A stretch of 64,000 nucleotides of DNA from the NCBI RefSeq assembly GCF_008017825.1, contig NZ_VRLS01000086.1:62001-126000 (forward strand), in the 5' to 3' direction. Positions 8,324 through 15,899 of this stretch are shown one piece after another; the first letter of the stretch is position 1; every line of letters starts with the position of its first letter. Source of the stretch: Mesonia sp008017825. Its GTDB lineage: Bacteria > Bacteroidota > Bacteroidia > Flavobacteriales > Flavobacteriaceae. A program made the position numbers and the translations under genes. The notes under the pieces were generated by a model. It saw nothing but the letters and a program-made list of their open reading frames with translations, was not told where the DNA came from and searched no databases.

Positions 8324-9421
8324 TTGAAACAATCTAGAAAATTTTTATTGATCACCTCAGAATTTCCCCCACAACCCGGCGGCATTGGAAATCACGCATT
8401 TCATTTGGCAAAATCTTTTCAGAATAAGGACATACAAGTACAGGTGATTTCTGATCAGCGTTCTGGGGAAGGAGAAGAGGAAAAGCAGTTTGATCAACAA
8501 CAACTTTTCAAGACTATACGAATTAAACGTAGAAGCTTAATATTGATTAGTTACCTTCATCGAATTCTAAAAGCCTTTCAGCTGGCGAAAGAGCAAGATA
8601 TAGTTTTACTTTCAGGGAAATTTTCAATTTGGGTAGGCGGGTTGTTAAGTCTGTTTATTCAAAAAGAATATGTGGCGGTGTTACACGGGAGTGAAGTTTT
8701 ACTTCCGTCAAGTTTACAACGAAAATATACTCAATTCTGTCTTCAGCGCTTTGATAAAATTATAGCGGTTTCTCATTATACCAAAAGCTTGATTGCTCAT
8801 TTGGAACTAAATCAGCTAAAGGTTATTCCCAATGGTTTTGATATTTCTTCTGTCGAGAGTGTTCCCAAAGATGATGTTTCAGTACCGTTGCAATTGGTGA
8901 CCGTAGGGAATGTGACCCCTAGAAAAGGGCAACATAATATCATAAAAGCTTTGCCTTACATTTTAAAAAAATATCCTCAACTTACCTATCATATTGTAGG
9001 AATTCCTACCACTCAGCCGCAATTGTTACAATTGGCAGAGAGTTTAGGGGTAGAAAAACATCTTGTTTTTTACGGAAGGGTTACTGAGGAAGAGAAATTA
9101 AGAATTTTAAAGCAATCTACTTTATTCATGATGTTGAGTGAACATACTAATGAAGGGGATGTAGAAGGGTTTGGAATCGCCATTTTAGAAGCAAATGCAT
9201 TAGGAGTCCCTGGTATTGGAGCGAAGGGCTGCGGAATAGAAGATGCTATAGATAATTATGCATCGGGTGTATTGGTGGATGCGAAAAATGCACGGGAGGT
9301 GGTGCAAGCTATTGATGAGATTATAGTTGATTATCCGCTGTACAGTCAAAGAGCACTCAAATGGACCCAAAACTTTACTTGGGATAAGATTATTCGGCAA
9401 TATTTAGATTTTCTAAGCTAA
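8324..9421 (+). CDS. Family 4 glycosyltransferase, isolated between repeat blocks
   Basis: A 365-residue GT-B glycosyltransferase. The acceptor domain has the glycine-rich loop PPQPGGIGNHAFHLAKSF, and the donor domain starts VTVGNVTPRKGQHNIIKAL with the E-x7-E site in VEGFGIAILEANALG. The only usable start is TTG at 8324, since an in-frame TAG lies four codons upstream. The last codons (Y-L-D-F-L-S-stop, 9401-9421) are written in sequence that is 19/20 identical to the leader of an A repeat at 5631-5650, and the match continues past the stop, so repeat sequence appears to supply the 3' end. No consensus -7 promoter is evident just upstream. Substrate unknown. Confidence 0.85.
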   Translation: MKQSRKFLLITSEFPPQPGGIGNHAFHLAKSFQNKDIQVQVISDQRSGEGEEEKQFDQQQLFKTIRIKRRSLILISYLHRILKAFQLAKEQDIVLLSGKFSIWVGGLLSLFIQKEYVAVLHGSEVLLPSSLQRKYTQFCLQRFDKIIAVSHYTKSLIAHLELNQLKVIPNGFDISSVESVPKDDVSVPLQLVTVGNVTPRKGQHNIIKALPYILKKYPQLTYHIVGIPTTQPQLLQLAESLGVEKHLVFYGRVTEEEKLRILKQSTLFMMLSEHTNEGDVEGFGIAILEANALGVPGIGAKGCGIEDAIDNYASGVLVDAKNAREVVQAIDEIIVDYPLYSQRALKWTQNFTWDKIIRQYLDFLS

Positions 9422-9759
9422 AGATACTTCGACTCCGCTGTGCTACGCTCAATATAACAGTAGTTTTTTGATTTTAGTATAATTTATTTTAAAATTAATT
9501 TTGAGTTTTAAAATAAAGATTCTTTACTGCATTGCGTTTTGTTCTGGCTCAGGTTATTTGTCATTTCGAAGGAGTGACGACTGAGAAATCTATTTAATAA
9601 AAAAATACCCTGTCATTTCGAAGAAGGCCCGACTGAGAAATCTGTTTAAAGAGGAGTTAGAATTTTTAAAAGATATTTCGACTCCACTGCGCTGCACTCA
9701 ATATGACAATAAGCGATTGCCATCAATGTGCTAAATACTTTTGAAGTATATTTTTTCAA

Positions 9760-9953
9760 TTATTAAAATAATGCAAATTTTTCTTAGAAAGCGAAGTGAC
9801 CTACTTTTCATGAGTGTAGTAAAATCAAGAAAAAGCTTAGCGTTGGACGGAGAGGATAGCCTAGCGAAGCGGTTTGCTATCCGCAGGATAAAGCTTTTTA
9901 GCTGATTTTCAAGTTCAGGAAAATCAGTCTAGATTTTTGCTTCTTTTAAGCAA
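9760..9953 (+). repeat. D-family repeat, copy 2
   Basis: Matches copy 1 at 5918-6111 almost throughout, including the GGATAGC/GCTATCC and GATTTTC/GAAAATC hairpins and the end TCTAGATTTTTGCTTCTTTT. Differences are scattered single bases. Confidence 0.78.
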
Positions 9954-10050
9954 TGGAAATCGACTTTTTGGAGATTCACGAATACTTAAGCAATAGCAAA
10001 GGGAATGAGTAAAATGAAGGGATTTTTCCTTAAAAATAAAATTTCTAACT

Positions 10051-10250
10051 AATATTCATATTTTTACTTTTTCCCATCGCCGGAAAAAGTAACAAAAAGG
10101 TCTAGGCTTACGAAATTTACTCTAAATTGTAGGTTTGTAAGCTAAATTTTAGGAACTCACCCGATTGCCATCGGTCTCAGACAGCCTAAAATTTTGCGCT
10201 CACTGCACTGCCAATTTCACGAGTAATATTCGATAGGCCGGGTGCTTTCT
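10051..10250 (+). repeat. C-family structured repeat, copy 6
   Basis: Head hairpin CTTTTTCC / GGAAAAAG with loop CATCGCC, then AGTAACAAAAAGGTCTAGG, body stem AAATTTTAGG/CCTAAAATTT enclosing CCGAT-TGCC-ATCGG, and the tail TTTCACGAGTAATATTCGATAGGCCG. Confidence 0.82.
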
Positions 10251-10347
10251 ATGGATAATCTATATTTATTGATAAAGAGTCTTAAGTCCTACATCTTATC
10301 CTTGTATTCTTGCATCTTCTGTAAAAGTTGACCTATCTGAAAATATA

Positions 10348-10518
10348 TTGAAAATCAAGGAAGCAGCGAGGGCTAGAAAATGAAAAGCTGTTTGAGACCG
10401 ACTGATAAGGAGGGTGAGTTCTTTTCATTTGTGGCTGTGGTTTCCGTAGTATTTTTTTATAGATTTTTAGTCAGTCTTGATCTTTTGCTTCGTTTTGTAT
10501 CAAGACAAAATGAAGAAA
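10348..10518 (+). repeat. E-family structured element
   Basis: Single copy in this window. AAATGAAAAG (10378-10387) pairs exactly with CTTTTCATTT (10421-10430), and CTTGAT (10476-10481) pairs with ATCAAG (10499-10504). The end phrase GATCTTTTGCTTCGTTTTG resembles the end of the D elements and a piece at 6970-6998, so D and E probably belong to one broader family. It looks like an intergenic repeat found across Flavobacteriia; that statement is from memory and was not searched. Confidence 0.6.
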
Positions 10519-10560
10519 TCATTAATATAATTTCTATTTAAAAGATGAAAGTTCAACTTC

Positions 10561-10890
10561 TATTGGTATTTATTCTTTTTTGCATTGCTAGAATAAAACC
10601 TCTTCGCTAGAAGATGCACGAATTCCAATAAAATAGCAAAGCGTGAGCTAAACAAACCCGCCTGCGGGATGGGCAGGGAGGTTTAAGTTGATAAATGTTC
10701 CTTTCTTTTCTTTTGCATTGCCCAAAAGAAACAAAAGTCTAGGCTTACGAACCTTACTCTAAATTGTAGGTTTGCAAGCTAAATTTTAGGAACTCGTCCG
10801 ATTGCCATCGGTCTCAGACAGCCTAAAATTTTGCGCTTACTGCACTGACAATTTCACGAGTAATTTTCGATATGCCGAATGCTTTCTAAG
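10561..10890 (+). repeat. C-family structured repeat, copy 7 (two head hairpins)
   Basis: This copy appears composite. It starts with a head whose stem is TTATTC/GAATAA around a TTGCATTGC loop, runs through GCAAAGCGTGAGCTAAAC and a GC-rich CCCGCCTGCGGGATGGGCAGG hairpin, then has a second head with stem CTTTTG/CAAAAG around CATTGC, followed by a complete body (AAATTTTAGG/CCTAAAATTT, CCGAT/ATCGG) and tail TTTCGATATGCCG. The two heads keep pairing although their stem bases differ from CTTTTTCC/GGAAAAAG of other copies. Confidence 0.78.
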
Positions 10891-10969
10891 AATATTTATA
10901 TTTTCTAAGCTAAAGATACTTCGACTCTGCTGCGCTACGCTCAGTATGACAGTAATTTTTTGATTTCTA

Positions 10970-11240
10970 TTCATATTTTTACTTTTTCCCATTGCCGGAA
11001 AAATACCTCTTCGCTAGAAGATGCACGAACCCCTATAAAATAGCAAAGCGTGAGCTAAACAAACCCGCCCGACCGGTACGGGCAGGAAAGTCTAGGCTTA
11101 CGAAACTTACCCTAAATTGTAGGTTTGCAAGCTAAATTTTAGGAACTCGTCCGATTGCCATCGGTCTCAGACAGCCTAAAATTTTGCGCTTACTGCACTG
11201 ACAATTTCACGAGTAATTTTCGATATGCCGTGTGCTTTCT
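10970..11240 (+). repeat. C-family structured repeat, copy 8
   Basis: Head CTTTTTCC/GGAAAAA with loop CATTGCC, the CTCTTCGCTAGAAGATGCA phrase, a CCCGCC to GGGCAGG GC-rich hairpin, then body and tail nearly identical to copy 7 (CTCGTCCGATTGCC to TTTCGATATGCCG). An open frame of 93 codons starting at 11155 lies in this repeat and its neighbours. Confidence 0.8.
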
Positions 11241-11291
11241 AAGAAGATTTAGATTTCTTAAGTTAAAGATACTTCGACTCCGCTGTGCTAG

Positions 11292-11465
11292 GCTCAGTAT
11301 GACAGTAATTTTTGATAGGTCGTGTGCTTTCTATGGATATTTAGAGTTTTTATTTAAAGATACTTCGGCTTCGCGGCGCTACGCTCAGTATGACAGTAAT
11401 TTTTTGATAGGTCGTGTGCTTTCTAAGGATATTTAGATTTTTTAAGCTAAAGATCCTTCGACTCT
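11292..11465 (+). repeat. Duplicated segment, left copy (partner 12006-12179)
   Basis: Read against 12006-12179 at a constant offset of 714 bases, this segment shows a single difference (C at 11455, A at 12169) and no gap. It contains two C-tail fragments (GATAGGTCGTGTGCTTTCT) and the A element with the unusual core CTTCGGCTTCGCGGCG. The identity is higher than between typical repeat copies, so it is a recent local duplication or gene-conversion product. Confidence 0.8.
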
Positions 11466-11499
11466 GCTGTGCTAGGCTCAGTATGACAGTAATTTTTGA

Positions 11500-11699
11500 T
11501 TTATATTTTTACTTTTTCCCATTGCCGGAAAAAGTAACAAAAAAGTCTAGGCTTACGAACCTTACTCTAAATTGTAGGTTTGTAAGCTAAATTTTAGGAA
11601 CTCACCCGATTGCCATCGGTCTCAGACAGCCTAAAATTTTACGCCCTTTTCACTTTAAATTTCACGAGTAATTTTCGATAGGCCGGTTGCTTTCTAAGG
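11500..11699 (+). repeat. C-family structured repeat, copy 9
   Basis: Head hairpin CTTTTTCC / GGAAAAAG, loop CATTGCC, then AGTAACAAAAAAGTCTAGG, body stem AAATTTTAGG/CCTAAAATTT with CCGAT-TGCC-ATCGG, and tail TTTCACGAGTAATTTTCGATAGGCCG. It lies between the two duplicated segments. Confidence 0.82.
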
Positions 11700-11775
11700 G
11701 TATTTAGATTTTTTAAGCTAAAGATACTTCGACTCTGCTGCGCTACGATCAGTATGACAGTAACTTTTGATTTCT

Positions 11776-11959
11776 TTTCATATTTTTTCTTTTGCATTGC
11801 CCAAAAGAAACAAAAGTCTAGGCTTACGAAACTTACTCTAAATTTATCGTTCGAGGACTAAATTTTAAGAACTCACTCCGTTCAAACAGCTTAAAATTTT
11901 ACGCCCTTTTCACTTTAAATTTCACGAGTAACTTTCGATATGCCGTGTGCTTTCTAAGA
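11776..11959 (+). repeat. C-family structured repeat, copy 10 (variant head and body)
   Basis: Head stem TTCTTTTG / CAAAAGAA around CATTGCC, with a changed stem but the same loop as copies 2 and 9. The body stem is AAATTTTAAG/CTTAAAATTT enclosing CTCCGTTCAAACAG, as in copy 3. Tail TTTCGATATGCCGTGTGC. Confidence 0.8.
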
Positions 11960-12005
11960 ATATTTAGAGTTTTTATTTAAAGATACTTCGGCTTCGCTGC
12001 TCTGC

Positions 12006-12179
12006 GCTCAGTATGACAGTAATTTTTGATAGGTCGTGTGCTTTCTATGGATATTTAGAGTTTTTATTTAAAGATACTTCGGCTTCGCGGCGCTACGCTC
12101 AGTATGACAGTAATTTTTTGATAGGTCGTGTGCTTTCTAAGGATATTTAGATTTTTTAAGCTAAAGATACTTCGACTCC
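12006..12179 (+). repeat. Duplicated segment, right copy (partner 11292-11465)
   Basis: Second copy of the near-identical segment, 714 bases downstream, ending shortly before the last A element of the block. Confidence 0.8.
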
Positions 12180-12384
12180 GCTGCGCTGCGCTCAATATGA
12201 CAGTAATTTTTAGATTTCGTTATAATTGTTTTAAATGTAATTTTGAGTTTTAAAATAAAGATTCTTCACTTCACCCTGCTCAACTCTGAATGACCGTAAG
12301 GAATTTATTAGTATTATTGCAACGGCCTTACAAGTTTTAATTTTTAGACCTCATTGATGGGTTTACTCTGCTTAAAAAGATTTC

Positions 12385-13521
12385 ATGAAGTTAGCTATTA
12401 TTTCACATACGGAGCATTATAAAGATGGTGATGGGAATATAGTGGGATGGGGACCGACGATAACAGAAATTAACCATCTGGCTAAAGATTTTGAAAAAAT
12501 ATACCACGTTGCTTTTTTTCATCCAGAGGATGCTCCGCCTAGTTCTTTGAGGTATACAGTACCAAATGTAGAGTTTGTTCCTTTACCTCCTTCAGGAGGA
12601 AGAGATTTTAGGAGTAAAATGACGGTTCTTACCCATTTGCCTCAAACCATTTCTGTGGTTCGGGAGGTGTTAAAAATGGTTGATGTTTTTCAGTTTCGTG
12701 CTCCCGTAGGTATCGGAGTTTATTTGATCCCTTACCTCACTTGGTTTTCATCTAAAAAAGGCTGGTTTAAGTATGCCGGGAATTGGAGTCAAGAGCATCC
12801 TCCTTTAGGTTACAAAATTCAGCGTTATTTACTGAAAAGGCAGAGGAGGAAGGTTACGATAAATGGAAAATGGCCTGATCAACCACAGCAGTGCCTTACT
12901 TTTGAAAATCCTTGTTTGACTTTAGCAGAGCGAGCCGCTGGACTGAAAATAGTAGAACAAAAACAATATGTACCTAAATTTACATTCTGTTTTGTAGGCC
13001 GATTAGAGGATGAAAAAGGGGTGCAACGAATATTAGATGCTTTTACACAAAATGTGTGTACACAATTTGTGAATAAAATTCACTTGATAGGAAACGGACC
13101 TAAACGGAATGATTATGAAGCGCAAGTGAAAGAGAAAAATATTCCCGTTCAATTTCATGGCTTTTTAAGTAGAGAGGAAGTATTTGCAGTTTATAAAAAT
13201 TCTCACTTTCTTCTATTGCCTAGTACAGCTTCAGAAGGTTTTCCTAAGGTTATTGCTGAAGCTATGAATTATGGGTGTATTCCTATTGTATCTCAAGTTT
13301 CCAGTATAGGTCAGTATATTCATACTTCAAACGGCTATCTTGTACATCCTCCAACTGCTGATACTTTAAAACAAATATTAAATCATATCTTTAAAGAAGA
13401 AAAGGAGCAGGGGTTGAGTGAAAAAGCTCTTAAAGCTTATCAGGTAGCCACAGACTTTACTTTTGAGCATTATAGAAAGAGGATTCAATTAGAGATTATT
13501 CCACATGATAAGAAGGATTAA
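12385..13521 (+). CDS. Family 4 glycosyltransferase
   Basis: A 378-residue GT-B glycosyltransferase of the surface polysaccharide pathway. The donor domain starts at FCFVGRLEDEKGVQRILDAF and has the E-x7-E site in ASEGFPKVIAEAMNYG. The N-terminal acceptor domain (MKLAIISHTEHYKDGDGNIV) is not split by membrane segments, so it should be cytoplasmic or peripheral. It follows repeat block 2 directly, and no clear -7 promoter element is seen in the 180 bases before it. Its 3' end overlaps the start of the next gene by 17 bases, starting a three-gene run with tight overlaps. Sugar specificity cannot be read from sequence. Confidence 0.87.
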   Translation: MKLAIISHTEHYKDGDGNIVGWGPTITEINHLAKDFEKIYHVAFFHPEDAPPSSLRYTVPNVEFVPLPPSGGRDFRSKMTVLTHLPQTISVVREVLKMVDVFQFRAPVGIGVYLIPYLTWFSSKKGWFKYAGNWSQEHPPLGYKIQRYLLKRQRRKVTINGKWPDQPQQCLTFENPCLTLAERAAGLKIVEQKQYVPKFTFCFVGRLEDEKGVQRILDAFTQNVCTQFVNKIHLIGNGPKRNDYEAQVKEKNIPVQFHGFLSREEVFAVYKNSHFLLLPSTASEGFPKVIAEAMNYGCIPIVSQVSSIGQYIHTSNGYLVHPPTADTLKQILNHIFKEEKEQGLSEKALKAYQVATDFTFEHYRKRIQLEIIPHDKKD

Positions 13522-14905
13522 AAGAAAAAAAAAGCTTAATGATCTTAAGCCAATTTCTACCATTTTATTTCATGTAGTATTAGGTGTAGTAGCGATCATG
13601 TATAGGCCTATTATGCAGGTGTATGTTATTGGTTGTGTTTTTTACTTTTTATACCGCTTTTTAACCCGAAAAAACAAAGAGAAAGAAGTGCTGATAGCTT
13701 GCGCCTATATGGCGGGAGGAGAGGTGTTTTTTAGAATGACTAAAGCCATGGTGTTTTATGAAACCGGAAAATATGCCGTGATCCTATTTCTTTTATTTGG
13801 TATGTTTTATCAAGGTTTTAAGCGAAAAGCTTATCCTTATGCTATTTACCTTATTTTATTGTTGCCCGGTCTTATTGGGGCTTTAGATTATTTTGCAGGA
13901 GACCTTTTTCTCTATAGGAAAACGGTTCTTTTTAATTTAAGCGGACCGATTAGCTTATGTGCGGCAGCTTTGTATTGCTATGGAAGAACCTTGAAGATGA
14001 GTGAATTTCTTCAAATTTTAGATACAATAGTCTATCCTATTATTGCCATGACAGTTTATTTATATTTGTATAATCCTGCAATTAGAGATGTAGTGACCAA
14101 TACCGCTTCTAATGCAGCAACCTCTGGGGGATATGGACCTAATCAAGTTTCAACCATGCTGGGTTTAGGGGTATTTATTCTTTTTACAAGATTACTGCTT
14201 CCGTACAAACATAAACTGGTGCAATTCACCATGATGTTTTTTTTAATCGCCATGGCGCATCGGGCTTTGCTAACCTTTTCTAGAGGAGGAGTGTATGTGG
14301 CGATCCTTATTGCTTTTGCTTTTGTGATTATGCTGTATTTTTCATCTGGTTTAAGAATGAAGGCTAAACTCAGCTATAAGATATTGGTTACCTTTGCGGT
14401 GACATTTGGAATCTGGTTGATAGCGGTGAGTCAAACTGGAGGTTTATTAAGCAATCGCTATGCGAATGAAGATTCTTTAGGAAGAGAAAAGGAAGACATT
14501 TCAACAGGGCGTGGAGATTTATTGAGTGCAGAGATAGATGCCTTTGCGGATGAACCTATTTTAGGAATAGGGATTGGTGCCACCAAAATCTATCACATCC
14601 AACACTTAGGAAGTGCCTTGCCTACGCATAATGAAATTAGTAGGATGTTAGCAGAGCACGGTCTATTTGGTATAATAGCTCTATTGATTTTAATATTTGC
14701 TCCTTTAAGCAGTAAATTGCAGGGGCAACAGAATATATATTTTTACTCTTTTTTAGGGTTTTGGTTTCTTACCGTGGCTCATAGCTCTATGCGTATTGCA
14801 GCCCCTGGATTTATCTACGGATTGGCTTTATTGAATTTAACTTATGGAAAAAAGAAAAAAAATACTTTACCTAGGCAACCAACTCTCCAAGCACGGAAAA
14901 AATGA
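13505..14905 (+). CDS. O-antigen polymerase/ligase-like membrane protein (Wzy/WaaL type)
   Basis: A 466-residue inner-membrane protein with about ten to twelve hydrophobic segments and a large loop near residues 315-380 containing DEPILGIGIGATKIYHI and LPTHNEISRMLAEHGLFG. The G-x-G plus H-N-E/ML-AEHG pattern is the signature of the Wzy_C (PF04932) polymerase/ligase family, which joins repeat units or transfers glycans on the periplasmic face. The neighbours, all glycosyltransferases, favour a polymerase role, but ligase cannot be excluded. It overlaps the preceding gene by 17 bases and the following one by 62 bases. No flippase is visible in this window. Confidence 0.82.
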   Translation: MIRRIKRKKKLNDLKPISTILFHVVLGVVAIMYRPIMQVYVIGCVFYFLYRFLTRKNKEKEVLIACAYMAGGEVFFRMTKAMVFYETGKYAVILFLLFGMFYQGFKRKAYPYAIYLILLLPGLIGALDYFAGDLFLYRKTVLFNLSGPISLCAAALYCYGRTLKMSEFLQILDTIVYPIIAMTVYLYLYNPAIRDVVTNTASNAATSGGYGPNQVSTMLGLGVFILFTRLLLPYKHKLVQFTMMFFLIAMAHRALLTFSRGGVYVAILIAFAFVIMLYFSSGLRMKAKLSYKILVTFAVTFGIWLIAVSQTGGLLSNRYANEDSLGREKEDISTGRGDLLSAEIDAFADEPILGIGIGATKIYHIQHLGSALPTHNEISRMLAEHGLFGIIALLILIFAPLSSKLQGQQNIYFYSFLGFWFLTVAHSSMRIAAPGFIYGLALLNLTYGKKKKNTLPRQPTLQARKK

Positions 14906-15866
14906 AACGGGGGTTGAATTTTTAGGACGAAGGCTGATGAGTTGGGGATATGCTGTAAAGCAAGTTTCCTCTTATGAAAATTCCGTACTAAGGCTATTGC
15001 ATATGCTATGGAGTGTGTTGTGTTTTCAACGTAAACATTCTGTGATCTTGATTGATACTTATAGCACTAAAAATTTTTGGTACGCATATCTTACTGCCCA
15101 GCTGGCACGAATAAAAGGAATGGTGTATATCTGTATTTTACATGGAGGAAATTTACCCACGAGATTAAAAAAATCACCTAAGGCTAGTCATAATTTATTT
15201 AATAAGGCCTTATATAATGTAGCTCCTTCGGGTTATTTAATAGATCAATTTCTTCAGCAGGGTTATAGGGATGTTCGGTTTATCCCTAATGGGTTTGATG
15301 TATCTGAATATTCTTTTAAAGAGAGAAAAGAGGTGGCTCCGCGGCTCTTATGGGTACGTTCTTTTGCGGAAATTTACCATCCTTTTTTAGCGATACAAGT
15401 TTTAGAACAACTTTTAGAAACCTATCCTGATGCTCAGCTTAGTATGGTGGGGCCTTTAGATAATGATGTGTTTCCTCGTTGTAAAGCTTACGTAGAAAAA
15501 TATCAACTTCCAGTTCATTTTACAGGAAAACTTTCAAAAAAGGAATGGATAAGTCTTTCTACCAATTTTGATATGTTTTTAAATACCACCAATTTTGATA
15601 ATACCCCGATGAGTCTTATGGAGGCGGCTGCGTTAGGATTGCCTATAGTTTCTACACGAGTAGGTGGAATTCCTTATTTATTAGAAGATCAAAAGCACGC
15701 ATTATTGGTGAAGCCCAGGGATGTGACAGAGATGCTAGGAGCTATTAAAAACATTATTGAAAAGCCAATAGATGCTTACCAAAGAACCTTACATGCTAGA
15801 CAATTAATAGAGGGGTTTGATTGGAGAAAAATAAAAGAAAAATGGATTCAAGTTTTAAACTCTTAG
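14844..15866 (+). CDS. Family 4 glycosyltransferase
   Basis: A 340-residue GT-B glycosyltransferase. The acceptor domain opens KKILYLGNQLSKHGKNETGV; the donor domain contains NFDNTPMSLMEAAALGLPIV, where N-T-P-M-S-L-M-E-A holds the second glutamate of the GT4 donor site, followed by the conserved TRVGGIPYLL turn. The ATG at 14844 gives a natural GT4 N-terminus and places 62 bases inside the end of the polymerase gene in another frame, a long but plausible coupling overlap. A 33-base gap separates it from the initiating transferase. Specificity unknown. Confidence 0.87.
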   Translation: MEKRKKILYLGNQLSKHGKNETGVEFLGRRLMSWGYAVKQVSSYENSVLRLLHMLWSVLCFQRKHSVILIDTYSTKNFWYAYLTAQLARIKGMVYICILHGGNLPTRLKKSPKASHNLFNKALYNVAPSGYLIDQFLQQGYRDVRFIPNGFDVSEYSFKERKEVAPRLLWVRSFAEIYHPFLAIQVLEQLLETYPDAQLSMVGPLDNDVFPRCKAYVEKYQLPVHFTGKLSKKEWISLSTNFDMFLNTTNFDNTPMSLMEAAALGLPIVSTRVGGIPYLLEDQKHALLVKPRDVTEMLGAIKNIIEKPIDAYQRTLHARQLIEGFDWRKIKEKWIQVLNS

Positions 15867-15899
15867 AAATTAATATATTTACCGATTGATAGCATAGGT

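Larger units (their letters stand above)
9422..12384. other. Gene-free, repeat-packed block 2 inside the polysaccharide cluster
   Basis: Nearly 3 kb without a credible gene. A elements lie at about 9420-9461, 9668-9710, 10912-10953, 11265-11306, 11356-11397, 11449-11490, 11720-11761, 11979-12020, 12070-12111 and 12163-12204; B elements lie at about 9559-9591 and 9611-9643. C, D and E elements and a 714-base-offset duplication are listed separately. Most A elements sit between the tail of one C element and the head of the next. The last 180 bases before the next gene (12207-12384) resemble 8134-8200 at their start and hold no recognised promoter. Confidence 0.8.

Noticed and set aside
11155..11436. 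Open frame of 93 codons on + in block 2
   Set aside because: It runs through the C-family repeat and adjoining A elements; its sequence recurs with frameshifts in other copies, so it is not a gene.
4970..12384. Insertion sequence or transposon as the source of the repeat blocks
   Set aside because: No transposase frame or remnant and no IS-type terminal inverted repeats with target duplications were seen.
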